Source: CAIYTF01 sp963664845
Lineage (GTDB): Bacteria > Bacteroidota > Ignavibacteria > Ignavibacteriales > Ignavibacteriaceae
Direction of reading: 5' to 3'
NCBI GenBank assembly: GCA_963664845.1
Contig: OY761615.1
Location: forward strand, 2,914,001 to 2,978,000
DNA length: 64,000 nt
The notes under the pieces are model-generated. The model ran no database searches and was not told the DNA's origin. It was given only the letters and a program-made list of their open reading frames with translations. This document shows, piece by piece, positions 36,323-46,002 of the stretch. Made by a program: the position numbers and the translations under genes. The stretch's first letter is position 1; every line of letters begins with the position of its first letter.

Positions 36323-36560
36323 CGCATAGGCGTCAACTTAACAAAAACGATGAACAAATGTCATTCCGGTGAAAACGGGAATCCCCCTGTTTCGCGCTCT
36401 GAAAAATGCGAACAATCAACCAATTTTGCAATTCACTTTGGTCACCTCTGTCTCAAGCTGCATGAAATTCAGGCGCTGCCTGTCACCCCATTATTATGCT
36501 GGTTAGAGGAACAAAGTCGTGTATTAAGCATCTCATGGTTGATTTTTAAGTTGACGCCGG
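36323..36560. repeat. dispersed inverted-repeat element, copy 3
   Basis: Bounded by a perfect 13-bp inverted repeat: GGCGTCAACTTAA (36329-36341) and TTAAGTTGACGCC (36546-36558), preceded by CGCATA on the left. The ends match those of copies 1 and 2, but the interior is different and lacks their three hairpins. Instead it contains CATTCCGGTGAAAACGGGAAT (36362-36382), an inverted repeat seen in partial copies at 26410 and 26514. Confidence 0.7.
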
Positions 36561-36840
36561 GCAATCTTAATAAGTTAGCCAGAAAACGGAGTGTCAAGTT
36601 TGCCGCGTTTCAAGTGCAACGACTTTTAAGACAGCCTGCGCAAAAGCAGGGAAGCGTTGTCAGGGTTTGAGGAAATGACGCCAATCAAACCGTTTATTCA
36701 CGATTCTGGAAAACCATGGGAAAAGCGTATAAATTATAAATAAGGGGCAAAAAGGGCCAAAATCCGGGAAATGAACTTATAGACAACAAAAACGGTTTCC
36801 TATGTAACAAAACAAATATTAAAGATCAAATATTTTTTAC

Positions 36841-36869
36841 TTGACATTATTTCAAGTTAGTATTATTTT
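36841..36869 (+). promoter_or_regulatory. candidate sigma-70-type promoter of yceI
   Basis: TTGACA at 36841-36846, 17-base spacer, TATTTT at 36864-36869, 50 bases upstream of the yceI ATG; a ribosome-binding site AACGGAGG (36906-36913) follows. A perfect -35 hexamer makes this the clearest housekeeping promoter in the window. Confidence 0.55.
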
Positions 36870-36918
36870 AGTTTAAAATAAAATTTACTTAATATATAAT
36901 ACAATAACGGAGGTCTCT

Positions 36919-37509
36919 ATGAAAACTGTGAAAGTTATGCTGGCAGTTTTGTTTCTTTTCTCTTCTGCTTCATTCAGCCAGGTGAAGTGGAATTTTGATA
37001 ATGCACACTCAAGTGTCATTTTTCATGTTAAACACATGGTGATATCGGAAGTGTCAGGCTATTTCAAGGAATTTGGTGGTTCTGTTGAATCAAAGAAAGA
37101 AGACGATTTTACCAATGCGAAAATCGATTTCACCATTAAAGCGGGAACGGTAACCACAGACAACGAAAAACGCGATGCTCATTTGCGTTCTGATGATTTC
37201 TTCAACACTGAAAAATTCCCTGAAATCAAGTTTGTCGGAAAATCAATGAAAAAAATCTCAAAGGGGAAATATGTGCTCACCGGCGATTTTACCATGCGCG
37301 ACGTAACAAAAGAAATTAAGCTTGACGTTGAATATAACGGCACAGTAAAAGATCCGTGGGGAATGACCAGAGCCGGATTTCATATAACCGGACAAGTTAA
37401 CCGTTTTGATTATAACCTGAAATGGAACTCCGTAATTGAAGCTGGTGGCGCAGTAGTGAGCAAAGACGTAAAACTTGACTGTAATATAGAAATTGTTAAA
37501 GCAAAATAA
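36919..37509 (+). CDS. YceI-family periplasmic protein
   Basis: Secreted lipocalin-like protein of the YceI family (PF04264), which binds polyisoprenoid-type amphiphilic molecules. The signal peptide is residues 1-21 (MKTVKVMLAVLFLFSSASFSQ). The mature domain has the family landmarks: WNFDNAHSSVIFHVKHMVISEVSGYF, DKRDAHLRSDDFFNTEKFPEI-like region, LTGDFTMRDVTKEI and WGMTRAGFHITGQVNRFDY. Length (196) is normal. Strong ribosome-binding site, upstream promoter and downstream terminator mark it as a single-gene unit. Physiological role in this organism is unknown. Confidence 0.94.
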   Translation: MKTVKVMLAVLFLFSSASFSQVKWNFDNAHSSVIFHVKHMVISEVSGYFKEFGGSVESKKEDDFTNAKIDFTIKAGTVTTDNEKRDAHLRSDDFFNTEKFPEIKFVGKSMKKISKGKYVLTGDFTMRDVTKEIKLDVEYNGTVKDPWGMTRAGFHITGQVNRFDYNLKWNSVIEAGGAVVSKDVKLDCNIEIVKAK

Positions 37510-37555
37510 TCTTGATTGAGTATTTGCTAAGGGTATAGTTTAACTGATGCGTCTT

Positions 37556-37587
37556 AAAAGCCTCGCCGAATATGCGAGGCTTTTTTT
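37556..37587 (+). terminator. intrinsic terminator after yceI
   Basis: Stem AAAAGCCTCGC / GCGAGGCTTTT with a seven-base loop and a run of seven T, 47 bases after the yceI stop. Confidence 0.92.
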
Positions 37588-37740
37588 GCTTTACAAATGG
37601 CGGTACTAAGAATTGGATACGATATATACTCAAACGGGTATTTTTCATCGCGATGGGGATGGGCACTGAAACAAAATTTCCAGCAATCTTTTTCTTATCT
37701 TGCCCAGTGTAATTTATTTTCCTTTTAACGGATTTATTTG

Positions 37741-39012
37741 ATGTTTTCAATAAATGTAACTTCTCACCAGTTGGAAAACGGACTTAATGTTCTTTTCTGC
37801 CGGAATCCCAAACTTCCCCTTGCGGTGGCCAATCTGTGGTATCGCGTTGGTTCCGCTAATGACCCGTCAGGTAAAAGCGGACTTGCACACTTGTTCGAGC
37901 ATATGATGTTCGAGGGATCTGCCAATGTGGAAAAAGGGCAGCACTTCTATATTGTGCAGCAGGCTGGCGGCAATTGCAATGCCTCCACCAGTACGGACCG
38001 CACCAACTACTATGAAAAACTCCCGAAACAATATCTTGATACCGCACTTTGGCTGGAAGCGGACAGAATGGGCACTTTCATTCAGGCGCTGGATGACAAA
38101 ACGCTCAATAACCAGATTGATGTGGTGACCAATGAACGGCTTGAACGGTATGACAACCAACCTTATGGGCTGGCTCACGAAAAACTGTTAAAACTGTTGT
38201 TTGCTGATACACATCCTTATTCCAAACCAATAATCGGAACCAGTGAGGAGATCGGAAAATATTCTCTTGATGATTTGACAACGTTCTTTAAGGAACATTA
38301 TGCGCCGGATAATGCATCGTTGGTGGTCGTGGGAAGTTTTAACGAAACGAAGACGCTCGATACCATTAAGAACTATTTTGAAAAAATACCGGCCTTTCAA
38401 AACGGCAAACGGCACGGGGTGGCTGTACCGTTTCCGGAGCAGCATCTCAAAAAACAGTACGCTGAATACACGGACAACGTTGAGCTGGATAAAATGTATC
38501 TTGCCTGGCATACAAAGGCTGTGGCGTATCCGGAATCACTGGGGTTTGATATTCTGGGAGACATACTGACAGGTTCAAAAAGTGCAACGCTAACCAAGAC
38601 ACTCACCATTGACCGGCAGCTTGCGCAAAATATTTCAGCTTCCGACCGGTCAGGAAAATATGATGGTTATTTTGTAATAACAGCAACAGCAAAACCAGGG
38701 GTTGAACTCGATACCATAAAAGCGATTATATTGGATGAACTGAATACACTTCGGGCAACAAAACTGGATGAAGCGCTTGTAACCCGTTCCCGCAATGCTC
38801 TTGCATCGCAATTTATCTACGGTTTGCAGAATACCGGTTCCCTGGCTGACCAGATTAATTCATATGATTTCTATTTCGGCAAAGCCAATCTTTTTGAAGA
38901 GGAATACACGTTAATGAAATCGTTTCCCGCGGAGGATATTCATAAACTTGCGGTTAGTTATCTTGACGATTCTTTCTGTGAACTGCGCGTGCTAAGGAGG
39001 AAAAACCAATGA
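37741..39012 (+). CDS. M16-family zinc metalloprotease, catalytic subunit
   Basis: Processing-protease-like peptidase (PqqL/MPP beta type). The inverted zinc motif HLFEH is at residues 50-54 (SGLAHLFEHMMFEGS), and the third ligand glutamate is in the downstream DVVTNERLERYDN near residue 130. Two half-domains follow in normal order. TTG 37738 directly precedes the ATG 37741, which I prefer. 423 residues, normal. It overlaps the next gene by 4 bases (ATGA); the second protein is its non-catalytic partner. No signal peptide is visible, so a cytoplasmic or periplasm-independent site is inferred. Confidence 0.92.
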   Translation: MFSINVTSHQLENGLNVLFCRNPKLPLAVANLWYRVGSANDPSGKSGLAHLFEHMMFEGSANVEKGQHFYIVQQAGGNCNASTSTDRTNYYEKLPKQYLDTALWLEADRMGTFIQALDDKTLNNQIDVVTNERLERYDNQPYGLAHEKLLKLLFADTHPYSKPIIGTSEEIGKYSLDDLTTFFKEHYAPDNASLVVVGSFNETKTLDTIKNYFEKIPAFQNGKRHGVAVPFPEQHLKKQYAEYTDNVELDKMYLAWHTKAVAYPESLGFDILGDILTGSKSATLTKTLTIDRQLAQNISASDRSGKYDGYFVITATAKPGVELDTIKAIILDELNTLRATKLDEALVTRSRNALASQFIYGLQNTGSLADQINSYDFYFGKANLFEEEYTLMKSFPAEDIHKLAVSYLDDSFCELRVLRRKNQ

Positions 39013-40379
39013 ACAGAAAAAACGGTAATACCATGCCATTCCCCCGGAGTATAGCATCCATCGTTCCGCCTCAGATTGAGCATTTGATCGTGAGTCCCGG
39101 AATTCCGGTAAGCTATATTACAAACAACACGCTGCCCATGGTGGTGCTTGAGATTATTTTTTATCACGGTGCTAGAAAAGAGAATCCGGAGCAAAAAGGC
39201 ATCACGCTGCTTACACTGAATATGGCAGATGAAGGCGCAGGACCATATGACTCGCTGACTTTCCACGACAAATTCGATTTCCTTGGTTCGGGAATACATT
39301 GTTATGGCGATCAGGATACCGTCAGGATTCAAGTCACCAGTCTGCGCGAAACTTTTGCCGAGACTATGGGCCTGGTGAGCTTAATGTTGCATCAGCCCCG
39401 CTTTGAAAATAAAGATTTTGATCGGGAAAAACACCGCATGCTTGTGCAGCTGCAACAGGCAAAAGATGTAGCCGACCGCATTGCCGACCGTGTTCTCACC
39501 CGGAATATCTTCAGGGGAAGTCATCTGTATGCAAAGGACGCATTTGGAACCATAAAAACGCTGGAATCAATTTCTCGCGACAGTTCACTGGACTGGTTTC
39601 ACGAAATTCTAAACAACAGTTCGGTTGAAGTTGTTGCCGCAGGCGCAATTGACGGCAACGTTCTTCACGATATTCTTGGCGCGACGCTCAGCAGTCTGCG
39701 CAGCGTGAATCCGGCAAGGGAAGAAGTGCTGATAGACTGCGTGTATTCACCTGCAACAATAAGCATAGTCCACAGGGATGGCGCACCGCAAACAGAGATT
39801 ATGATGGGGCATCAGGCTCCCAAAGTGCTTGACGGAGATTATCTTGCCCGCTCGGCCGCAAACATGATCCTCGGTGGACAGTTCAGCAGCAGGCTTAATA
39901 TGAATCTCCGCGAAAAGCACGGTTTTACGTATGGTGTGCATTCCTATTTTTCTTCACGGCAGCTATGCGGCGAATTTATACTGGCAACCTCTGTAGCGGC
40001 AAAAGACACAGCCAAGGCCTTGGAGCAGATTTTTATTGAACTGGGAAAGATCAAAAAGGGCGTGACCAAAAAAGAAGTTGCTTTTGTAAAAGCCTCAATG
40101 GTTAACCGGTTCAGTCTCGGTTTTGAAACGAACACGCATCTTTTGTTTAACATGATTTTTCTGCGCTTGCATAGAGCGGCGGAAACCTATTTTTCAACAT
40201 ACGTCGAGCGGGTAAAAAATCTTTCTCCGGATGCTATCCTGGCCGCAGCGCAGGAATATATTGATGCACAGGCAATGCAGGTTGTGCTGGTTGGGAATCA
40301 GGAGGAAATCAAAGCAGGATTGGCTGCCTCATCGGTAACCATTCCGGCGGAACAAATTGAAAACGACAGTTTGTGGTAA
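39009..40379 (+). CDS. M16-family peptidase, non-catalytic partner
   Basis: A 456-residue M16 fold protein that lacks the HxxEH zinc motif: the equivalent position reads LLTLNMADEGAGPYDS. The C-terminal half retains the glycine-rich GGQFSSRLNMNLREKHGFTYGVHSYF region characteristic of M16 alpha-type subunits. It overlaps the catalytic subunit gene, giving the usual two-subunit pair in which the partner supplies the substrate-binding cavity. No alteration beyond the expected loss of metal ligands. Confidence 0.92.
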   Translation: MNRKNGNTMPFPRSIASIVPPQIEHLIVSPGIPVSYITNNTLPMVVLEIIFYHGARKENPEQKGITLLTLNMADEGAGPYDSLTFHDKFDFLGSGIHCYGDQDTVRIQVTSLRETFAETMGLVSLMLHQPRFENKDFDREKHRMLVQLQQAKDVADRIADRVLTRNIFRGSHLYAKDAFGTIKTLESISRDSSLDWFHEILNNSSVEVVAAGAIDGNVLHDILGATLSSLRSVNPAREEVLIDCVYSPATISIVHRDGAPQTEIMMGHQAPKVLDGDYLARSAANMILGGQFSSRLNMNLREKHGFTYGVHSYFSSRQLCGEFILATSVAAKDTAKALEQIFIELGKIKKGVTKKEVAFVKASMVNRFSLGFETNTHLLFNMIFLRLHRAAETYFSTYVERVKNLSPDAILAAAQEYIDAQAMQVVLVGNQEEIKAGLAASSVTIPAEQIENDSLW

Positions 40380-40581
40380 TGGTTGAAGGATGGGTGTGAA
40401 AATGCAAAGTCTGGCAAGGATGGATATGAATGACAATAGGTACTAACGGTGCTTTCGCCTGCATATATTTCCCCGAATTCAGATCGAACCAGGATATAGA
40501 TTGTAAATAATATTCGCGTGAACGACAGTCATGCAGCGAAGTAATGCGGTTGTTCCTTTTGTGCAGGTATGACTGTGTGGC

Positions 40582-41424
40582 TTATGGATAGTGCACACCG
40601 GTTAACTTTTCGGTCAATTCCCATAACTGTTTTTGTGCAGTTTCATCATAAGACTTTGGTGCAGAGATAATTGCTTTTTTCTTCTTAAAATATTTTCCAC
40701 TCACTCCGGCAACTTCATCTGAAAGCGCAAGGAATATGCTTGTCGCGGCACCGTCCTCGGGCGAGATCAGAAAAGGACGGAGCAATTTGATAAAAAACCT
40801 CATTCCTGTTGATCCATAATTGCCAAATCCGGAGGCAACAACTCCCGGGTGGAGGCAGTTGACGGTGACGTTGGTGCCTTCCATTTTATTTGCCAAATAA
40901 TAGGTGAACATAATGTTGGCAAGTTTTGACTGGGAATATGCTTTTAACTGGCTGTAAGCATCAGTGTGATTGATGTTCTCGAAATTGATCTTTCCGCTTT
41001 TATGGACATCTGATGCCACATTAATTATCCGGGCAGCTCCGGCATTTTTTAATGCATCAAGAAAATAATAGGTTGTGAGAAAATAGCCTATGTGATTGAC
41101 AGCGAAAGTATATTCGATATTCTCGTCAGTGAGATGATAATCCGCCCATATTCCGCCCGCATTGTTAATAAGAACATCAATTGTTGAGAACTGTTTATTG
41201 AATTCCGCTGCCATTGCTTTGATGGAGACCGGTGAAGAAAAATCGGCATAAAAAAAATGGACGTTCATGTTGCCGGTCTTTAATTTGATTGCTTTGACGG
41301 TTTCGTCACCGCGCCGCCGGCCAATAATAACGGTAGTGAATCCCGCTTCGGCAATAGCCATGGCAGTTGCTTTCCCAATTCCGGAATTGGCACCGGTAAT
41401 AACACAAATTTTACGCTTGGACAC
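40582..41424 (-). CDS. short-chain dehydrogenase/reductase (retinol-dehydrogenase-like)
   Basis: NAD(P)-dependent oxidoreductase with a Rossmann fold. The cofactor motif TGANSGIGKATA is at residues ~10-21, the NNAG motif in DVLINNAGGIW, the catalytic serine in IINVASDVHKSG and the Tyr-Lys pair in AYSQSKLAN. Length (280) and the C-terminal SGKYFKKKK region resemble the retinol-dehydrogenase-like group. Substrate is not inferable. The gene is monocistronic, convergent with the M16 pair and divergent from the OmpA gene. Confidence 0.9.
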   Translation of the reverse strand: MSKRKICVITGANSGIGKATAMAIAEAGFTTVIIGRRRGDETVKAIKLKTGNMNVHFFYADFSSPVSIKAMAAEFNKQFSTIDVLINNAGGIWADYHLTDENIEYTFAVNHIGYFLTTYYFLDALKNAGAARIINVASDVHKSGKINFENINHTDAYSQLKAYSQSKLANIMFTYYLANKMEGTNVTVNCLHPGVVASGFGNYGSTGMRFFIKLLRPFLISPEDGAATSIFLALSDEVAGVSGKYFKKKKAIISAPKSYDETAQKQLWELTEKLTGVHYP

Positions 41425-41712
41425 AGTATTTCCTTACCGATTTATTGTTCCTGGTTTATGGCACACCGCTGTTTAAGGAAACACACACCTTATATGACTA
41501 TTTAATGTTTATTTAGCCAAGAATCAAGTATCGGAATAATAATATTTGACGAAATATCGGGTTTGCTGGACAAAGTAAGTTCGCTCTGTAACTGGAGAAT
41601 GGGAAATGCGCATTAACAGTAGCGGGAAGGAATGATGTCTGAAGCTTCTCTTTTGTTAAAAAATAAACTATTTTATACAATTGAATTCAGTTAAACTCAA
41701 ACAGAGGTGCTT

Positions 41713-43200
41713 ATGAAACAGGTATTGCTTCTTCTCTTCTTATTTGTTTGCAGCTTGGTGCCCGTCAATGCACAAAAGAATCTGTATCACCCTTTCACCG
41801 GTTCGCTCGCTCTCTCCATTGAAGGAGTTGGCACCGCCGCACCTTTGACTGACTACAGTACTATTGTGCCGGATTATGGCGGCAGAGTTATGCTTGAATA
41901 TTTTCTCCCTTTTTATTCCAAAAGCATTTTGGGAATACGGGCCGCTGCAGCATCGGGTTTTATCCACGGGAAGAAACCAACACCCTCAACGGCTCCCTAT
42001 GAATTTCGTACCTCTATCACTTCTATTGAAGGTGGACTTGTCTATGGACTCTCGATTGCTGAAGTCTTTTTCCCTTATGTTTATGCAGGCGCATCCTATT
42101 CGAATTTTGATCCTTATGATGGGAATGGGGACCCTTTGCCAAATAACAAAGCGGGAGTGTATAAAAAATCTGAAATAGGTTACATAGCAGAACTGGGTTT
42201 TCGTGTCCCTATGACAGATAATCTTACCTTTAACTTTGGCGGAAATGCACATCTGAGTCCCCGTGATTATCTGGACGACCTGAAAGCCGGCGCGAGCAAC
42301 GATATGTATCTCAGCGGATTCCTGGGCTTTTCCTTTTCGTTCTTTAATTCCAAAGATACCGACGGAGACGGCGTCTCTGATGACAAAGACCGCTGCCCGG
42401 ATACACCGAAGGGAATACGTGTTGATGAGTTTGGTTGCCCCATGGATAGCGATCATGATAATGTTCCTGACTATCTTGATCAGTGCCCGGGTACTCCCGA
42501 AGGTGTTAAGGTCAATAAAGCCGGTTGTCCTCTTGACACCGATGGTGACGGCGTTGCTGATTATCTGGATCTGTGTCCCGGTACCCCTGCAGGGGTGGCC
42601 GTTGATGAAAATGGATGTCCGAAGGATTCCGACGGCGATGGTGTCCCTGATTATCTGGATAAATGTCCCAATACGCTGAAGGGTGTAGCCATTGACCAAT
42701 TTGGTTGTCCGCTTGATTCTGATGGCGATGGCGTTGCTGACTATTTGGATAAATGCCCCAATACACCCAAGGGTGTTCAGGTTGATTCTGCCGGGTGCCC
42801 ACTCCAGAAAGAGACTGTCATTAAGGAAGTGCCGGTTATTAAAGAAGTGCCCGTCGAAAAACAAATAGTGTTGAGTGCGGGCGCATCATTCCAGGCCGGA
42901 AAAGCAGTGCTGTTGCCGGGCGCATTTGCAGAACTGGACCAGCTTGTAGCATTAATGAAGGAAAACCTGAAATCCAAGTGGGTGATCGAAGGACACACGG
43001 ATAATGTGGGAAAAGCGGAGTCTAACAAAAAATTATCACTGGCACGTGCACAAGCCGTATTGAAATATTTTACCGGTAAAGGCATAAATAAAAACAGATT
43101 CACTCTACGCGGACTTGGTTCAGACTTCCCGATTGCAAGCAACGCCACCGATGAAGGCAGAATGAAAAACCGGAGAGTGGTGATCATACGGGTGAATTGA
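41713..43200 (+). CDS. OmpA-family outer-membrane protein with thrombospondin type-3 repeats
   Basis: Cell-envelope protein linking outer membrane to peptidoglycan. The ATG at 41713 opens a signal peptide (MKQVLLLLFLFVCSLVPVNAQ); GTG 41707 is less likely. Residues ~22-215 form an eight-strand-type beta-barrel. Five calcium-binding TSP3 repeats follow (DTDGDGVSDDKDRCPDTPKG and four variants of DSDGDGVPDYLDKCPNT). The C-terminal ~110 residues are an OmpA peptidoglycan-binding domain with GHTDNVG and the NRRV motif. Length is 495 residues. Single gene. Confidence 0.93.
   Translation: MKQVLLLLFLFVCSLVPVNAQKNLYHPFTGSLALSIEGVGTAAPLTDYSTIVPDYGGRVMLEYFLPFYSKSILGIRAAAASGFIHGKKPTPSTAPYEFRTSITSIEGGLVYGLSIAEVFFPYVYAGASYSNFDPYDGNGDPLPNNKAGVYKKSEIGYIAELGFRVPMTDNLTFNFGGNAHLSPRDYLDDLKAGASNDMYLSGFLGFSFSFFNSKDTDGDGVSDDKDRCPDTPKGIRVDEFGCPMDSDHDNVPDYLDQCPGTPEGVKVNKAGCPLDTDGDGVADYLDLCPGTPAGVAVDENGCPKDSDGDGVPDYLDKCPNTLKGVAIDQFGCPLDSDGDGVADYLDKCPNTPKGVQVDSAGCPLQKETVIKEVPVIKEVPVEKQIVLSAGASFQAGKAVLLPGAFAELDQLVALMKENLKSKWVIEGHTDNVGKAESNKKLSLARAQAVLKYFTGKGINKNRFTLRGLGSDFPIASNATDEGRMKNRRVVIIRVN
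42355..42805 (+). repeat. in-gene tandem repeat encoding five TSP3 calcium-binding units
   Basis: Five tandem ~90-bp units, each encoding about 30 residues that begin D(T/S)DGDGV and end FGCP-like. The nucleotide repeats create a long antisense reading frame (41986-42864) that is not a gene. Confidence 0.9.
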
Positions 43201-43242
43201 TATAGGACCCCGATATGTTTCATGGAGCAGAATAGCGAGGCA

Positions 43243-43281
43243 ATTGGCTTTAACTGAATATTGAATCAAAGTAGTGGCTAA
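43243..43281. repeat. REP-like inverted pair related to the RAYT flanks
   Basis: TTGGCTTTAA, 20 bases, then AGTGGCTAAAGCC. The same layout occurs in the RAYT right flank at 20471-20513 (CGGCTTTAGCC ... AGTGGCTAAAGCC). A lone half-site TTGGCTTTAGCC lies near 43785. Confidence 0.6.
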
Positions 43282-43400
43282 AGCCCGATATTTGTTCGTT
43301 TCATATTCCTTGCTCTGAAGTGGCTGTTGCACAACTAAGAATATGTCATTGCGAGCCCGCGTCCTCGCGGAAGAAGTCGAGTGCATCCGAGATCCCGTGT

Positions 43401-43656
43401 GCGCATAGAAGTCAACTTAAAATTTGAACTACAACGCTTCCAAAGGTCAATATGTACCTCTCTGCATGGTTGTTAGTATTATTGTGATCTGTTCATGCCC
43501 TGAAAGGGCTAAATTTGAATAACCGTGGGCGCAAGCCCGCGGTAACTTGCTCAAGAGCTCTCCGTCCCTGAATAGGGGCGAACAAAACCAATTAATGGAT
43601 TTGAATCTGTTAACTGATAGGTAACTATCAAGTCTTTAAGTTGACGCCTATGCGTG
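43401..43656. repeat. dispersed inverted-repeat element, copy 2 (three internal hairpins)
   Basis: Ends: GCGCATAGAAGTCAACTTAAA (43401-43421) and TTTAAGTTGACGCCTATGCG (43635-43654), matching with two mismatches over 20 bases. Internal hairpins are homologous to copy 1: GCCCT-gaa-AGGGC (43497-43509), ACCGTGGGC-gcaa-GCCCGCGGT (43522-43543) and CCCT-gaat-AGGG near 43566-43577. In the first hairpin both bases of one pair differ from copy 1 yet still pair. Confidence 0.85.
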
Positions 43657-44022
43657 TGGGGGGCAATCTCACGATTAGCTCCTGTAAACAAATCCGTATA
43701 AAGCAGAATTTTTCGCTGAATGCATTGTGCAACAGACTCTGAAGACCGGGGTTACAGATGGTTCAATAACAACAAAAACAAAATTGGCTTTAGCCTCAGC
43801 TCTTTGAATCCAAAATTTGAGCAAGCGATATAATTAATAAATATTTTACCAAGGCTATTTATGCAGTACTATCTATTAATATGTATTGGATTTGGATTTT
43901 CACACAAGTTCCAAAGCTTTGGGCTATTCGCACTGGTTTTTAAATATAATGAGTTTTAAATTATCACAAAAATGTAGGCGCGGTAGAAATACCACGCCGC
44001 TATTGTTAAAAAGGATTAAGTG

Positions 44023-46002
44023 ATGCGGCTCGAAAAACATCTTACCAAAATTACCGCAGGCATTGTTTTTGTTCTTGTCCTGGGAATGTACTTACTCACA
44101 CTGGCTCCCACGGTTCAGGAAATAGATTGCGGTGAACTGACAACGGCGCAAATGACCTTGGGTATTTGTCATCCCACGGGCTATCCGCTTTTTACTATAC
44201 TGGGATTTATCTATTCAAAAATCCCCATGCCTTTCACACCCTCATATAAGATGAATCTTCTGGCCGCATTATGGTGTGCCCTTGGAGCGGTACTGTTTTT
44301 TCTGATTGCAAAAATGCTGTTTGACCGTCTTGAAGATTTTGCAGTAAAAAGATCAGAGAAGCGAACCTCAGCCAAGTCTAAGGGCAAGGATAAAAAGGAC
44401 AAGAACGCGGGCGCGGGGGCTGAGAAGAAAGCTCCTGTTGAGCAGTTGAAACCCGGCACTGCTGCTGCCTTGCTTTCATCTGCCTGTGGCGCGGTTATGA
44501 TGGGCCTCAGCAAAACGTATTGGATGCAAAGCACTTCCGTGGAAGTTTATTCGTTGCAGGTGCTGATGTTTCTGTCGCTCATTTGGACGCTGCTGCGGGC
44601 CTACAGCTCCACAAAACGATCAGCGGAAGAAGGCATTAAAGCATGGTATTGGTTTGCCGTTGTGCTGGCGCTCTCGTTTGCAAACCATATGACAACGTTG
44701 CTGATTCTGCCGGCTGCGGCTTATATCTGGTTTTCTGCATGGAAATTCAATAAACGATCCTTTGTTAATATGGGGAAATTGCTGCTCGTGTTCTTCCCGA
44801 TACTGCTGATCCTTTACTCCTATTTCCCGATCAGAGCCGGACAAAACCCAATACTGAACTGGGGGCATCCGGACACATGGGAAACGTTCTATCGGCACGT
44901 TTCCGGGTGGCAGTTCCGCGTCTGGTTGTTCTCGTCAACCGGTTCAGCCGAAAAACAGTTTAATCATTTTATTGACAATTTCCCGTTTGAGTTTAATATC
45001 AGCGCGGTCTTTATTGTGATTGGATTTATATGGACGCTGTTGCATGTACGCAAATTGTTCTTCTTTTTGCTTATTGCTTTTTTGTTCACCTTGCTCTATT
45101 CAATTAATTATGATATCAAGGATATCGACTCCTATTTTCTGCTTGCTTATATAGCTGCCGGATTTTTTGCCGCATTTGGCATTGCGCAAATATTCACGCT
45201 ACTGCATGATAATAAATTTCAATATGGACTGGGACTCATTGCGTCCGTGGTATTCATTGGTGCGCAAATATATTTTACCTCGGATAAAGTGGATGCGCAC
45301 GATACCTATACGTATGAAGATTATACCAAAGCAGTTCTGAATGCAACCGAAAAGAATGCTGTGCTGTTAACATACCAGTGGGATCATCTTGTCTCCCCGT
45401 CCTATTATGTTCAGCATATATTGCATTTCCGAACCGATGTGAGCGTTATTGACAAAGAACTTTTACGCAGATCGTGGTATTACAGCCAGATGAAAACGAA
45501 CTTTGCCGATGTAATATCACCTGTTCAGGGTGCGATTGATACCTTCCTGACAGCACTTCAGCCATTTGAGCAGGAGAAGCCTTTTGACCGGAATGTTATT
45601 GAAGCGAGCTATCAGGCAGTTATGACAGGTATTGTGGCAACCAATTTTCCGAAGCGTCCGGTCTACCTTGGAATTGAAATGGTTGAAAAAGAAATGCGGC
45701 AGGGCGAATTTGTTCTGCCGGCAGGGTACACGCTTGTCCCCGACTTATTCTTTTATCGCGTTGTGAAAGATGGGTATTATGTTCCGGCAGCGGATCCGAA
45801 TTATATTTTGCGCTTTCCAAAAGAAATGAATGCTTATACGGAAACCATAAAGAAAATTGCTTCCAGTATGTTGATAGCCAGGTCTATTTATGAAATTGAG
45901 AACGGCAAGACGGAGCGTGCGCGGGTGTACGTGAAAAAGCTCCGCGATGATTTCCCGGATGTGGCGCTGCCAAAAGAACTGGCGCAGTTTATGGTAAAAT
46001 GA
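44023..46002 (+). CDS. DUF2723 polytopic membrane protein (putative protein O-mannosyltransferase-like)
   Basis: Large inner-membrane protein of the DUF2723/PF11028 family, related to GT-C glycosyltransferases. About ten membrane helices. The N-terminal loop LAPTVQEIDCGELTTAQMTLGICHPTG carries the acidic pair and the HPTGYP motif diagnostic of the family. A lysine/alanine-rich cytoplasmic loop (residues ~110-145) separates helices. ATG 44023 follows AAGGATT; GTG 44020 is adjacent. Family function (lipid-linked sugar transfer to proteins) is not experimentally settled. Convergent with the GH13 gene downstream. Confidence 0.88.
   Translation: MRLEKHLTKITAGIVFVLVLGMYLLTLAPTVQEIDCGELTTAQMTLGICHPTGYPLFTILGFIYSKIPMPFTPSYKMNLLAALWCALGAVLFFLIAKMLFDRLEDFAVKRSEKRTSAKSKGKDKKDKNAGAGAEKKAPVEQLKPGTAAALLSSACGAVMMGLSKTYWMQSTSVEVYSLQVLMFLSLIWTLLRAYSSTKRSAEEGIKAWYWFAVVLALSFANHMTTLLILPAAAYIWFSAWKFNKRSFVNMGKLLLVFFPILLILYSYFPIRAGQNPILNWGHPDTWETFYRHVSGWQFRVWLFSSTGSAEKQFNHFIDNFPFEFNISAVFIVIGFIWTLLHVRKLFFFLLIAFLFTLLYSINYDIKDIDSYFLLAYIAAGFFAAFGIAQIFTLLHDNKFQYGLGLIASVVFIGAQIYFTSDKVDAHDTYTYEDYTKAVLNATEKNAVLLTYQWDHLVSPSYYVQHILHFRTDVSVIDKELLRRSWYYSQMKTNFADVISPVQGAIDTFLTALQPFEQEKPFDRNVIEASYQAVMTGIVATNFPKRPVYLGIEMVEKEMRQGEFVLPAGYTLVPDLFFYRVVKDGYYVPAADPNYILRFPKEMNAYTETIKKIASSMLIARSIYEIENGKTERARVYVKKLRDDFPDVALPKELAQFMVK

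Larger units (their letters stand above)
36111..36918. other. intergenic region containing a repeat element and the yceI promoter
   Basis: About 800 bases between the HAD phosphatase and YceI, transcribed divergently. It holds repeat-element copy 3 (36323-36560) and a sigma-70-like promoter (36841-36869). The forward frame 36296-36670 lies over the repeat and is not considered a gene. Confidence 0.5.
43201..44022. other. repeat-rich intergenic region
   Basis: About 820 bases between the OmpA gene and the DUF2723 gene with no gene. In order it holds a REP-like pair (43243-43281), a segment shared with 21706-21745 (43319-43350), repeat-element copy 2 (43401-43656), an inverted copy of the CTGTTGCACAA motif (about 43730-43755), and another GGCTTTAGCC half-repeat near 43786. 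The last 200 bases are AT-rich and presumably hold the promoter of the next gene. Confidence 0.6.

Noticed and set aside
36296..36670. 124-codon forward frame between the HAD and YceI genes
   Set aside because: Covers repeat-element copy 3; sequence is the translated repeat, not a protein family.
42355..42805. Regular repeats that might be a CRISPR array
   Set aside because: The repeats are in frame within the OmpA gene and encode TSP3 units; no unique spacers of constant length.
41986..42864. 292-codon antisense frame under the OmpA-TSP3 gene
   Set aside because: A shadow of the 90-bp tandem repeats in the sense gene; the sense product is unmistakable.
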